Source of the DNA: Vibrio neptunius
Lineage (GTDB): Bacteria > Pseudomonadota > Gammaproteobacteria > Enterobacterales > Vibrionaceae
Length of the DNA: 64,000 nt
Assembly: GCA_019339365.1 (NCBI GenBank)
Contig: CP079860.1
Coordinates: forward strand, 1,674,001 to 1,738,000
Direction: 5' to 3'
The position numbers were made by a program, and so were the translations under genes. Below are positions 46,243-54,492 of this stretch, one piece after another. The notes under the pieces are model-generated. The model was not told the origin of the DNA. It made no database searches and worked only from the letters and a program-made list of their open reading frames with translations. Every line of letters begins with the position of its first letter. Position 1 is the first letter of the stretch.

Positions 46243-46510
46243 TAGGATCTGTTGACCTTTTGAGCTGATTTTTGCAGCAGTTTGTGGGTTCTTTATACAA
46301 GGCAGAGGGTTTGAAATGTAGTTGCCCTACCTGATAAGCCGATAACGCAGTAGAAAGGAACCACAAACGCTGCCCAGAGGGTTCGGCTAAAAGCGTTTTA
46401 CTCTTTGTTGAGAGGTGTTTTGCTTAGGTCACTAGGCGACAAACCTCTCGCCGCGACTAAAACGCTTTTATCTCGAACAAAATTTAACCGCAAAAGGTCA
46501 ACAGACCCTA
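46243..46510. mobile_element. MITE-like element with terminal inverted repeats and TA duplication
   Basis: Terminal inverted repeats of 19 bp (46244-46262 and 46491-46509, one mismatch) are bounded by TA on both sides (46243-46244 and 46509-46510). The body has no open frame. It contains nested dyads: 46274-46291 pairs with 46358-46373, 46388-46400 pairs perfectly with 46458-46470, and GAGAGGT at 46410 pairs with ACCTCTC at 46443. A TA target duplication is typical of IS630/Tc1-type ends, but I cannot name the family. An alternative is a structured non-coding RNA gene. It fills the whole moeB-46510 gap. Confidence 0.55.
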
Positions 46511-46830
46511 TGAACAACCCGAAAATATTTCTGGCCGCCCTGCTCCTGTTAGCACTGGTCTTGCTTGGACTGATAGCGATCAATAAGCCAAAGCAAACCA
46601 CTAGAGTTCAAGCGCTTGTCTTAACTCAAACTCTCACCCAGTCACTTGATGGAAATCGACGCTTTCTGAATATTGAATTTGGCGATGGTGGCCAAACTAT
46701 GATTAGCATCCCGCCTCAAACTGAATGCCCTGTCAATTCCATCGTGGAACTTGACAAGAAATCCTCACCCTTTTCTGACGCTATCAGCTATCGCTATGTA
46801 CAGTGCAACACCTATACCAATAAACATTAA
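46510..46830 (+). CDS. Small membrane-anchored protein, function unknown
   Basis: The 106-residue protein starts at ATG 46510 (MNNPKIFLAALLLLALVLLGLIAINK) with one membrane segment at about residues 6-23, followed by a small extracytoplasmic domain with two Cys residues (TECPVNS, YVQCNT) that could form a disulphide. The ATG directly abuts the MITE-like element and lacks a good ribosome site (AAAGG is 13-16 bases upstream). The original leader may have been displaced; a longer frame from 46405 runs inside the element and looks non-coding. Confidence 0.6.
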   Translation: MNNPKIFLAALLLLALVLLGLIAINKPKQTTRVQALVLTQTLTQSLDGNRRFLNIEFGDGGQTMISIPPQTECPVNSIVELDKKSSPFSDAISYRYVQCNTYTNKH

Positions 46831-46906
46831 CTGTCCCTGTTGTGACCTCTACAGCCCTGTTGTAAATTAGTTGCATAAAATTCATAAACTTATATAAGGA
46901 AGTATT

Positions 46907-47734
46907 ATGTCACCCTTGATCACTCCAAAACAGCTCGCTGAACTGCAACAAACGGGAAAGTTGGTTGTACTAGATACAAGTATTGAATTTCAGATCCCAT
47001 CAGAGCCGGAAAAAGACAATCAGAACTTAATTCCAAATACTATTCGCTTTGATTACGATTCTGTGTTTTGCGATCCTGACGCTTCTCTTCCTCATATGAT
47101 GCCTTCAGAATACCGCTTCAACCAGCTAGCAAAGAGCATTGGTCTGAATCAAGATTCCATCATTGCGGTCTACGACAACAGCGGGACTTTTGCTTCTCCG
47201 CGCGCATGGTGGATGCTAAGAGCAATGGGACATAAAGAAGTGTATATATTGAATGGTGGCCTGACCGAGTGGAAGCTAGCTGGATATGACACTGTCACTT
47301 CTTACAAAAATGCCGCTACTGAAGGTAACTTTAACGGCAAACTCGACCCTTCTTTCTTTGTTGATGCGCAATACGTACTTGACCAAATCCCGAACGCGTC
47401 CAACCAGACCGTTGACGCACGCTCTCATGCGCGATTCAATGCCGAAGTCGCCGAGCCAAGACCTGGTGTGCGAGCTGGCCATATTCCAAATTCAGTATGT
47501 CAGCCTTTCGCTGAGTTGATGGAAGGTCACAAACTCAAACCTATTAGCGATCTAAAATCAATCTTGGAACGCTCAATGGATAGCAGCAAATCTCAACACA
47601 TTTTCAGCTGTGGCTCAGGGGTAACGGCAGCGATTGTTCTTCTCGCTGCACAACTTTGCGGATATCAAAACCTTTCAGTGTATGACGGTTCGTGGACCGA
47701 ATGGGGTGCAGACGACAGTTTACCGATCAGCTAG
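46907..47734 (+). CDS. sseA: 3-Mercaptopyruvate sulfurtransferase SseA
   Basis: SseA moves sulfur from 3-mercaptopyruvate to cyanide or thiol acceptors. The 275-residue tandem rhodanese protein (E. coli 281) has an inactive N-terminal rhodanese domain (AVYDNSGTFASPRAWWMLRAMGH) and a C-terminal one with Cys235 in SCGSGVTA, the loop typical of mercaptopyruvate rather than thiosulfate enzymes. The ribosome site AAGGAAGTATT is good. A terminator follows. Confidence 0.93.
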   Translation: MSPLITPKQLAELQQTGKLVVLDTSIEFQIPSEPEKDNQNLIPNTIRFDYDSVFCDPDASLPHMMPSEYRFNQLAKSIGLNQDSIIAVYDNSGTFASPRAWWMLRAMGHKEVYILNGGLTEWKLAGYDTVTSYKNAATEGNFNGKLDPSFFVDAQYVLDQIPNASNQTVDARSHARFNAEVAEPRPGVRAGHIPNSVCQPFAELMEGHKLKPISDLKSILERSMDSSKSQHIFSCGSGVTAAIVLLAAQLCGYQNLSVYDGSWTEWGADDSLPIS

Positions 47735-47752
47735 CGTTCATTTCACACCAAG

Positions 47753-47784
47753 GGCAGCCAATAACGGCTGCCTTTTCTTTTTTA
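47753..47784 (+). terminator. Terminator after sseA
   Basis: Stem GGCAGCC/GGCTGCC (47753-47759 with 47766-47772) is followed by TTTTCTTTTTT. Confidence 0.8.
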
Positions 47785-48142
47785 CTGAACCTACAATCAA
47801 AAATGCCTAAGTATGTCGCTGCCTTGAAAGCAGTTGGCGCATCTATTTCAACTTTCCCATTTTGTCGAACAGGCCATTGACGAATAAAAACGTAGTAGGT
47901 AAAGCGCCGACATCAAATCAAATGCGCTCCTTAGCTCCATGATGGCCTTCAAGATTTTGACGATTTACTATGTAAATCCGTGTACTAATTAGGTCATGTA
48001 TATCGATTCTGTTGGCTTGCAACACGCCACGTGCATGTTGTCAAACCTGTACAACCTGATCTTAGGTACTTCGCTAAGCTCATTGATACCCAATTGCCCT
48101 GCGATGTGAAATCGTGTCTAGCCTGATGGAATTATGTGCTGA
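47785..48142. other. Gene-free stretch, probably decayed DNA of the LysR remnant
   Basis: About 360 bases with stops in all frames. Short segments upstream of 48143 could be decayed coding sequence of the LysR gene (an in-frame stop sits at 48140-48142), but I cannot align them with confidence. Confidence 0.35.
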
Positions 48143-48316
48143 CCTATTCTCGCCGTTGAAGACGACTTAAAGGAAGGCAAGTTTACGCGATTAAAAGCGG
48201 ATGGGATGAGCCTTAAAGCGTCAGTCTTAGCTGTACACAACTGCGGCTTGCAGATGCCCGCTAGAATTAGGGCATTTATGGATTTCGTAAAAGAGAAAGC
48301 AAAGGGCAAATTATAA
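48143..48316 (+). pseudogene. C-terminal remnant of a LysR-family regulator
   Basis: The frame reads PILAVEDDLKEGKFTRL, then VLAVHNCGLQMPARIRAFMDFVKEKA and a stop at 48314-48316. This is the usual end of the LysR effector domain (xLPxxLVxDDLxxGxLxxL ... RxFIDFLxE). A stop codon directly precedes it and nothing upstream supplies the DNA-binding domain, so only about 57 codons remain. A good terminator follows it, suggesting a once functional gene. Confidence 0.65.
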
Positions 48317-48319
48317 GAG

Positions 48320-48346
48320 AAGCACGAGGACATGACTCGTGCTTTT
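48320..48346. terminator. Terminator between the LysR remnant and the SorC gene
   Basis: Stem AAGCACGAG/CTCGTGCTT (48320-48328 with 48336-48344) with a 7-base loop and a short T-tract. It probably serves the convergent SorC gene too. Confidence 0.7.
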
Positions 48347-48366
48347 GGGCGAACATTCTCTCGCGG

Positions 48367-49347
48367 TCATTTCATTTGCTCATCTAGGTTAAGTACAGTG
48401 AGTGCGTTGCTTACGCTGGTGGCAATCACATCAATCACGCCTGTTCTCAGCGCCCCGAGCATCGCCAATGGCTTACTGTTCTCAGCCGCAATGGCAATCA
48501 CTTCTGAGATTGGGCGAAATTCTTCAATACTTAGACCAATAACGCGATCACTCATGACGGTTTTGGCAGACTGCCCCTGAATATCGAAGAAATCATAGCC
48601 AGCAAAATCACCAACAACCCCTTGAAGCATGCGAGATTGAACCACTTCATCTGCTGTAAACCAACCTAAGTCGACCATATAGCTGTTCTCACTCATATCG
48701 CCAATCCCGACCAAAGCGACATCGGCCTTACGAGCGAGATCCAGCGTTTGCTTGACTGTCGCATTTTGCATAAACGCGTGTTTCTGTTCTGGGTTTTCTG
48801 CGTATGCAGGAGCATAAAGCGTTTCTGATGTACCACCATAGCTCTTGGCAAATTGTCGGCAGATATGATCAGCGTTAAACATACCGCCGCGAGGGTGAAT
48901 CCCGCCGATACCACAGACAAACTTCACATCTCGTTGAGGAATAACGCCAATATGATGGGCAACCGCGGAGACATTCCTTCCCTGACCGACAGTCACAACA
49001 GACCCATTTTGAATGGAGCTGGCCATGTATTTGGATACTAACCCTGCCACTTGCAAACGTTGCTGCTCTTCGCTCGGCTGATCAAGTGCAACCAGAGCGC
49101 GCTTAACACCAAACCTTTCAATGAGCCTTTGCTCGATCTTGGCACTGAATACGGGGTGATATTTGACGGTAATCTCAACGATACCCTCATCACGAGCCTG
49201 CTTTAGCATCCGCCCTACTTTTGCCCGCGATACAGAAAACTTCTTGGATATTTCTTCCTGGGTTGCCCCGTCCTGATAATAGGCAACGGAGATTTCGGTC
49301 AGTAGATCAGCGCTGTCATCAGACATATCTTGTTGTGACTTGCTCAT
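48367..49347 (-). CDS. SorC-family sugar-responsive transcriptional regulator
   Basis: The 326-residue protein has an N-terminal helix-turn-helix (YYQDGATQEEISKKFSVSRAKVGRMLKQARDEGIVEI, about residues 23-59). The SorC sugar-phosphate-binding domain follows (TVGQGRNVSAVAHHIGV, CGIGGIHPRGGMFNADHI, VALVGIGDMSENSYM). Relatives respond to phosphorylated sugars. It is divergent from talB-tkt, so it likely controls them and itself; three matched dyads lie in the shared 453 bp region. Confidence 0.88.
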   Translation of the reverse strand: MSKSQQDMSDDSADLLTEISVAYYQDGATQEEISKKFSVSRAKVGRMLKQARDEGIVEITVKYHPVFSAKIEQRLIERFGVKRALVALDQPSEEQQRLQVAGLVSKYMASSIQNGSVVTVGQGRNVSAVAHHIGVIPQRDVKFVCGIGGIHPRGGMFNADHICRQFAKSYGGTSETLYAPAYAENPEQKHAFMQNATVKQTLDLARKADVALVGIGDMSENSYMVDLGWFTADEVVQSRMLQGVVGDFAGYDFFDIQGQSAKTVMSDRVIGLSIEEFRPISEVIAIAAENSKPLAMLGALRTGVIDVIATSVSNALTVLNLDEQMK

Positions 49348-49382
49348 TTTGCTTGGGTTCCTATAGGGTAAAATACCTATGA

Positions 49383-49407
49383 CATCTGCTCAGTGCTGTA
49401 GCATATG
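49383..49407. promoter_or_regulatory. Putative SorC operator 1
   Basis: CATCTGCTC-N7-TAGCATATG is close to the dyad CATTTGCTC-N7-GAGCAAATG (8/9 and 7/9). It lies 36-60 bp upstream of the regulator start, a good place for autoregulation. Confidence 0.5.
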
Positions 49408-49429
49408 TCATCACTATAGATAATTGCAA

Positions 49430-49454
49430 CATTTGCTCACCACTGCGACAAATT
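49430..49454. promoter_or_regulatory. Putative SorC operator 2
   Basis: CATTTGCTC-N7-CGACAAATT has a perfect left half and a partial right half (5/9). It is centred 47 bp from operator 1. Confidence 0.45.
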
Positions 49455-49623
49455 CTCAGGCTATTTATTATGCTCTGCATATTCTCTCTAACCCTTGCCA
49501 TGCCTTGGCAAACGTTTAAATCGAATAGCCGACAAAAGCAATTGGAAAAATAGTTGATGAACATCACCATAACCTTCAATTAGCGATTGACATTCTGTCT
49601 GGATGAGATAAATATGAACCCAT

Positions 49624-49648
49624 CATTTACTCATCGTTAGAGCAAATG
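49624..49648. promoter_or_regulatory. Putative SorC operator 3
   Basis: CATTTACTC-N7-GAGCAAATG is the best dyad (17 of 18 arm bases complementary to the consensus). It lies about 153 bp before the talB start, on the talB side. Confidence 0.55.
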
Positions 49649-49800
49649 TTCACAACAAATGCTCTCACGCTGAAATTTATTCCGGTTAGTTGATTTAATG
49701 AACTCGGAAAGGGTTAAAAAACGATTAGCTAACTCGCTTGCAATTGCACCACTCACATTAACTGTTTTTATGTGAACGCCCATTAAATAGGATGATCGAA

Positions 49801-50751
49801 ATGAGCAACAAATTAGAGCAACTTCGTAAACTAACGACTGTCGTAGCAGACACTGGTGAAATCGATGCGATTAAAAAATACCAGCCAGAAGATGCAACGA
49901 CTAACCCTTCTCTGATTCTTAAAGCCGCTCAAATCGAAGAATACGCGCCTCTTATCGACGCTTCTATCGAATACGCAAAATCTCAAAGCAGCGACAAAGC
50001 TCAGCAAGTACAAGACACTTGCGACATGCTTGCAGTCAACATCGGTAAAGAAATCCTAAAGACTATCCCTGGTCGTATCTCTACAGAAGTAGACGCTCGT
50101 CTTTCTTACGACATGGAAGGCAGCGTTGCTAAAGCTCGCCAGCTAGTAAAAATGTACAACGATGCGGGCATCACTAACGACCGCATCCTAATCAAACTGG
50201 CTTCTACTTGGGAAGGTATCCGCGCAGCTGAGATCCTTGAAAAAGAAGGCATCAACTGTAACCTAACGCTTCTATTCTCATTTGCTCAGGCTCGTGCTTG
50301 TGCTGAAGCTGGCGTGTTCCTAATTTCTCCATTCGTTGGTCGTATCATGGACTGGTACAAAGCGAAAGAAGGCCGTGATTTCGAAGCTTCAGAAGATCCA
50401 GGCGTACTATCTGTATCTAAGATCTACAACTACTACAAAGAATACGGCTACAACACAGTGGTTATGGGCGCAAGCTTCCGTAACATCGGCGAGATCCTAG
50501 AACTTGCTGGCTGTGACCGTCTAACTATCGCTCCTGCTCTTCTTGCTGAACTAGAAGCTGCGGAAGGTGAAGTGGTAGAGAAGCTAGTTGACTCTAAAGG
50601 TGCTAAAGAGCGCCCTGCTGCTATGACTCACGCAGAGTTCCTATGGGATCACAACCAAGATGCAATGGCCGTTGAGAAACTGGCTGAAGGTATCCGCAAC
50701 TTCGCTGTTGACCAAGGCAAACTTGAAGCGATGATCGAAGCTAAGCTTTAA
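49801..50751 (+). CDS. talB: Transaldolase TalB
   Basis: Transaldolase moves a dihydroxyacetone unit between sedoheptulose 7-phosphate and glyceraldehyde 3-phosphate in the pentose phosphate pathway. The 316-residue protein (E. coli 317) has the Schiff-base Lys in [11 protein letters not shown] and the N-terminal [13 protein letters not shown] block. [13 protein letters not shown] is the family start, so ATG 49801 is chosen over 49792. Codon use is strongly biased toward preferred codons, implying high expression. It is followed by tkt 83 bp on. Confidence 0.96.
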   Translation: MSNKLEQLRKLTTVVADTGEIDAIKKYQPEDATTNPSLILKAAQIEEYAPLIDASIEYAKSQSSDKAQQVQDTCDMLAVNIGKEILKTIPGRISTEVDARLSYDMEGSVAKARQLVKMYNDAGITNDRILIKLASTWEGIRAAEILEKEGINCNLTLLFSFAQARACAEAGVFLISPFVGRIMDWYKAKEGRDFEASEDPGVLSVSKIYNYYKEYGYNTVVMGASFRNIGEILELAGCDRLTIAPALLAELEAAEGEVVEKLVDSKGAKERPAAMTHAEFLWDHNQDAMAVEKLAEGIRNFAVDQGKLEAMIEAKL

Positions 50752-50770
50752 TCTCAAATTATTTTAAAAA

Positions 50771-50800
50771 GGGGAACGTTGGCGTTCCCCTCTTAATTTT
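50771..50800 (+). terminator. Hairpin between talB and tkt (attenuator)
   Basis: An 8 bp stem GGGGAACG/CGTTCCCC with a 4-base loop is followed by a broken T-tract (TCTTAATTTT). It probably lets part of the transcripts through, giving unequal talB and tkt levels. Confidence 0.6.
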
Positions 50801-50834
50801 CCTTTATAGAATTTAATAATATTCGGTATTTATT

Positions 50835-52826
50835 ATGGATCGTAAACATCTAGCTAATGCTATCCGTGCCCTTAGCATGGACGGCGTACAACAAGCCAAC
50901 TCTGGTCACCCAGGCGCACCTATGGGTATGGCTGACATCGCTGAAGTTCTTTGGCGCTCTCACCTAAATCACAACCCAGCAAACCCAGAGTGGGCTGACC
51001 GCGACCGTTTCGTGCTATCAAATGGCCACGGCTCAATGCTGATTTACTCTCTGCTTCACCTTGCCGGTTACGAGTTGTCTATCGATGACCTGAAAAACTT
51101 CCGTCAACTGCACTCTAAGACGCCAGGTCACCCAGAGTACGGTTACGCACCGGGTATCGAAACGACGACTGGCCCACTAGGTCAAGGTATCACTAACGCG
51201 GTAGGTATGGCGCTGGCTGAGAAAACACTAGCAGCACAATTCAACAAAGAAGGCCACGACATCGTTGACCACTTCACTTATGCATTCATGGGTGACGGCT
51301 GTCTGATGGAAGGTATTTCTCACGAAGCCTGTTCTTTAGCAGGTACGCTAGGTCTTGGTAAGTTAATCGCGTTCTGGGATGACAACGGCATCTCTATCGA
51401 TGGTGAAGTAGAAGGTTGGTTCTCTGACGATACACCTAAGCGTTTCGAAGCGTACGGCTGGCACGTCATCCCAGCAGTAGACGGTCACGACTCTGAAGCG
51501 ATTAACGCAGCGATTATCGCGGCGAAAGCAGACCCACGTCCTACCCTAATCTGTACTAAAACTATCATTGGTTTTGGTTCACCAAACAAATCGGGGTCAC
51601 ACGACTGCCATGGTGCTCCACTAGGCGCTGAAGAAATTGCAGCTACACGTAAAGAACTTGGTTGGGAGCACGGTCCTTTTGAAATCCCAGCAGATGTATA
51701 CGCTGAGTGGGATGCAAAAGAAGCGGGCGCAGCGAAAGAAGCGGCGTGGAATGCGAAGTTTGACGCATACGCTGCAGCTTATCCTGCAGAAGCGGCAGAG
51801 CTTAAGCGTCGCCTGAACGGTGAGCTGCCAGCTGAGTGGGAAGAGAAAGCAACACAAATCATTGCAGACCTTCAAGCTAACCCTGCCAACATCGCATCAC
51901 GTAAAGCGTCTCAAAACGCACTAGAAGCATTCGGTGCTATGCTACCTGAATTCCTAGGCGGCTCTGCTGACCTTGCCCCTTCTAACCTAACTATGTGGTC
52001 TGGTTCTAAGTCTGTTTCAGCTGAAAACCCAGCAGGTAACTACATCCACTATGGTGTACGTGAATTCGGTATGACGGCTATCATGAACGGTATCGCTCTG
52101 CACGGTGGTTTCGTACCATACGGCGCAACCTTCCTAATGTTCATGGAATACGCGCGTAACGCAATGCGTATGGCGGCTCTGATGAAAGTGCAAAACATCC
52201 AAGTTTACACGCACGACTCTATTGGCCTTGGCGAAGATGGCCCAACTCACCAACCGGTTGAGCAAATGGCTTCTCTACGTCTAACGCCAAACATGAGCAC
52301 ATGGCGCCCATGTGACCAAGTGGAATCAGCAGTGGCTTGGAAACTGGCTATCGAACGTAAAGATGCACCGACGTCACTTATCTTCTCTCGTCAAAACCTT
52401 GCACAGCAAGAGCGTGACGCTGAGCAAGTAGCGAACATTGCTAAGGGTGGTTACATCCTGAAAGATTGCGCAGGCAAGCCAGAGCTTATCCTTATCGCAA
52501 CCGGCTCTGAAGTTGAGCTAGCAGTGAACGCTGCGGCTGAACTGACTGCTGAAGGCAAGCAAGTACGTGTTGTTTCCATGCCATCAACAGATGCATTCGA
52601 CAAGCAAGATGCCGCTTACCGTGAAGCGGTTCTGCCATCTGACGTGACGGCACGTATCGCGGTAGAAGCGGGTATTGCTGACTTCTGGTACAAGTACGTT
52701 GGTTTCGACGGGCGTATCATCGGTATGACCACCTTCGGTGAATCTGCACCAGCAGGTGAGCTGTTCAAGATGTTCGGCTTCACCACTGAAAACGTTGTCA
52801 ACACAGCGAAAGAGCTTTTAGCTTAA
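50835..52826 (+). CDS. tkt: Transketolase
   Basis: Transketolase transfers a two-carbon unit between sugar phosphates using thiamine diphosphate and Mg. The 663-residue protein begins [34 protein letters not shown], has the cofactor motif GDGCLMEG and the dimer/TPP block near [18 protein letters not shown]. It equals E. coli TktA in length (663). Codon use is highly biased, as in talB. The talB-tkt pairing next to a SorC regulator recurs in vibrios. Confidence 0.96.
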   Translation: MDRKHLANAIRALSMDGVQQANSGHPGAPMGMADIAEVLWRSHLNHNPANPEWADRDRFVLSNGHGSMLIYSLLHLAGYELSIDDLKNFRQLHSKTPGHPEYGYAPGIETTTGPLGQGITNAVGMALAEKTLAAQFNKEGHDIVDHFTYAFMGDGCLMEGISHEACSLAGTLGLGKLIAFWDDNGISIDGEVEGWFSDDTPKRFEAYGWHVIPAVDGHDSEAINAAIIAAKADPRPTLICTKTIIGFGSPNKSGSHDCHGAPLGAEEIAATRKELGWEHGPFEIPADVYAEWDAKEAGAAKEAAWNAKFDAYAAAYPAEAAELKRRLNGELPAEWEEKATQIIADLQANPANIASRKASQNALEAFGAMLPEFLGGSADLAPSNLTMWSGSKSVSAENPAGNYIHYGVREFGMTAIMNGIALHGGFVPYGATFLMFMEYARNAMRMAALMKVQNIQVYTHDSIGLGEDGPTHQPVEQMASLRLTPNMSTWRPCDQVESAVAWKLAIERKDAPTSLIFSRQNLAQQERDAEQVANIAKGGYILKDCAGKPELILIATGSEVELAVNAAAELTAEGKQVRVVSMPSTDAFDKQDAAYREAVLPSDVTARIAVEAGIADFWYKYVGFDGRIIGMTTFGESAPAGELFKMFGFTTENVVNTAKELLA

Positions 52827-52846
52827 TTATTGAATCATTGAACGAA

Positions 52847-52880
52847 AACGCCCTGCTACGCTAGCAGGGCGTTTTTTTAT
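52847..52880. terminator. Strong terminator after tkt
   Basis: A 12 bp stem AACGCCCTGCTA/TAGCAGGGCGTT (52847-52858 with 52862-52873) with a 3-base loop and seven T. It also lies at the end of the convergent Lrp gene. Confidence 0.85.
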
Positions 52881-53347
52881 TCAATCTCTTCTACATTCAC
52901 TTCAGTGCTGAACTTTACCGTGCGAGTCGAGACCGATGTATGAAATTTGCGTATGTTCTTATCTTGATGCAAGACCTGTTCAATAAACTTTTCATACGCT
53001 TTGATATCTGGAACGCTCACCACCAGCATGAAATCGTAGCCTCCCGTGATCTGATAGCATTGAGTGACTTCAGGTGCTTTGGTTATCGATTGGCGAAACA
53101 CGCTGTATATATCAGGTCTATCTCGCTCCATTTCGACTGAAACAATCAAGTTCATCTTATTACCGGCCAGCTCGGGATTGATGATAGAGACATCACCCGT
53201 GATCACCTTGTCTTCCCGAAGCCGTTTTACCCTCTTCAAACAAGCTGGCGGCGACAACCCCACTTCTTCCGCCAACTCTACATTCGCAATACGATTATTC
53301 TTTTGCAGTATCGACAAAATCTTCCTGTCTAAACGGTCAATTTCCAT
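52877..53347 (-). CDS. Lrp/AsnC-family transcriptional regulator
   Basis: The 156-residue protein has an N-terminal winged helix (LDRKILSILQKNNRIANVELAEEVGLSPPACLKRVKRL, residues 5-42) and a C-terminal RAM ligand/oligomerisation domain with the GGYDFMLVV strand. ATG 53347 is preceded by GGAGAAATT. It is divergent from the Gate-domain membrane protein, which is the likely target. The effector is probably an amino acid but cannot be told from the sequence. Confidence 0.88.
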   Translation of the reverse strand: MEIDRLDRKILSILQKNNRIANVELAEEVGLSPPACLKRVKRLREDKVITGDVSIINPELAGNKMNLIVSVEMERDRPDIYSVFRQSITKAPEVTQCYQITGGYDFMLVVSVPDIKAYEKFIEQVLHQDKNIRKFHTSVSTRTVKFSTEVNVEEIE

Positions 53348-53498
53348 AATTTCTCCAGAGAGCACTTTTAAGAAATTTTAACACAAAGTTAACTCAATAA
53401 AGAAATATGAGGCATAGCAAGCATGCAAATTACACATCCATATTTCTCATGTCTTTATTAATATTTGTGCCATCGAATCATTCAGTGTGGAATTCAAC

Positions 53499-54461
53499 AT
53501 GGAAAAGTTACAACGTTTCTTTTATGACCTTTTTAAAGAAATAATCGATGTCACCTGGACTCTGTATAAAGTGATGATTCCAATTATCATCGTCATTAAA
53601 GTTGTTGAAGAGCTAGGAGGCGTTGCATTGCTTAGCCAATGGCTGAGTCCTTTGATGAATTTTGTCGGTTTACCCGATGAAATGGGCTTAGTTTGGGCGA
53701 CAACTCTGCTTACTAATATGTACGCAGGGCTATTGATCTTTATGAGCACCAACAGTGAACTCACCGTGGCTCAGATCTCGATTTTGGGGTCATTAATGCT
53801 CATCGCACACTCAATCCCGATTGAAGCAGCAATTGCCAAGCGCGCTGGTGTGAGTATTGCGATGACAACGTTAGTCAGAGTTGGGGGTGGACTGGTGTTT
53901 GCGTGGGTTCTCCACCAGATTTATCAGTTCGGCGATTTGCTAAATACACCGGCCCAGATCGTTTGGAATCCAGAAGTACCTCCAGAGCAAACTTATTTGC
54001 AATGGGCGTGGTCACAAGTCGAAAACTTATTCGTGATACTTGTCATCATTGCCGTCTTATTATTTACCTTAAAGATGCTAAAGCTGCTCGGTGTGGAGAA
54101 GTTAATGGCGATGGCACTCAAGCCTGTTCTATCTGTATTAGGGATAAGCAGAGAGGCGACTAACCTAACCATAGTCGGCATTACATTAGGTATTTCTTTC
54201 GGTGGCGGCCTGCTGATCAACGAAGCGAAACGAGGCCACATACCAGCACGAGATGTGTTTACCGCCGTCATGTTGCTTAACTTGGCCCACAGCATGATTG
54301 AAGACACCATTCTCGTATTGTTGATTGGTGCAGACTTCGTATCGATATTTTGGGGAAGGTTGCTGTTTGCTTTTGTCGTCATCGCTATTATGTCACAGAT
54401 CCTTAAGCGTATAAGCGAGCCCACCTGTCAGAGATATCTTTACAAAAGCGTTCAGCAATAA
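53499..54461 (+). CDS. Gate-domain (nucleoside recognition) membrane protein
   Basis: The 320-residue protein has about eight membrane segments arranged as two similar halves, each with the Gate-type pattern (VVEELGGVALLSQWLSPLM..GLP, and MALKPVLSVLGISREATNLTIVGITLGISFGGGLLINEAKRG). It resembles the Spm/YjiH/nucleoside-recognition group of transporters of unknown substrate. The start is placed at ATG 53499; a GTG at 53487 is in frame. It is divergent from an AsnC-type regulator. Confidence 0.75.
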   Translation: MEKLQRFFYDLFKEIIDVTWTLYKVMIPIIIVIKVVEELGGVALLSQWLSPLMNFVGLPDEMGLVWATTLLTNMYAGLLIFMSTNSELTVAQISILGSLMLIAHSIPIEAAIAKRAGVSIAMTTLVRVGGGLVFAWVLHQIYQFGDLLNTPAQIVWNPEVPPEQTYLQWAWSQVENLFVILVIIAVLLFTLKMLKLLGVEKLMAMALKPVLSVLGISREATNLTIVGITLGISFGGGLLINEAKRGHIPARDVFTAVMLLNLAHSMIEDTILVLLIGADFVSIFWGRLLFAFVVIAIMSQILKRISEPTCQRYLYKSVQQ

Positions 54462-54463
54462 TA

Positions 54464-54492
54464 AAGGCCCTGCTGGTGCAGGGCCTTGGTTT
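54464..54492. terminator. Bidirectional terminator
   Basis: A 10 bp stem AAGGCCCTGC/GCAGGGCCTT (54464-54473 with 54478-54487) with a 4-base loop, between the convergent Gate protein and MCP genes. Confidence 0.75.

Larger units (their letters stand above)
49348..49800. other. Shared regulatory region of the SorC gene and talB
   Basis: The 453 bp between divergent genes contains no open frame of note. It holds three similar dyads of the form CATTTGCTC-N7-GAGCAAATG and a further lone half-site near 49656-49666 (ACAAATGCTCT). Confidence 0.6.
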
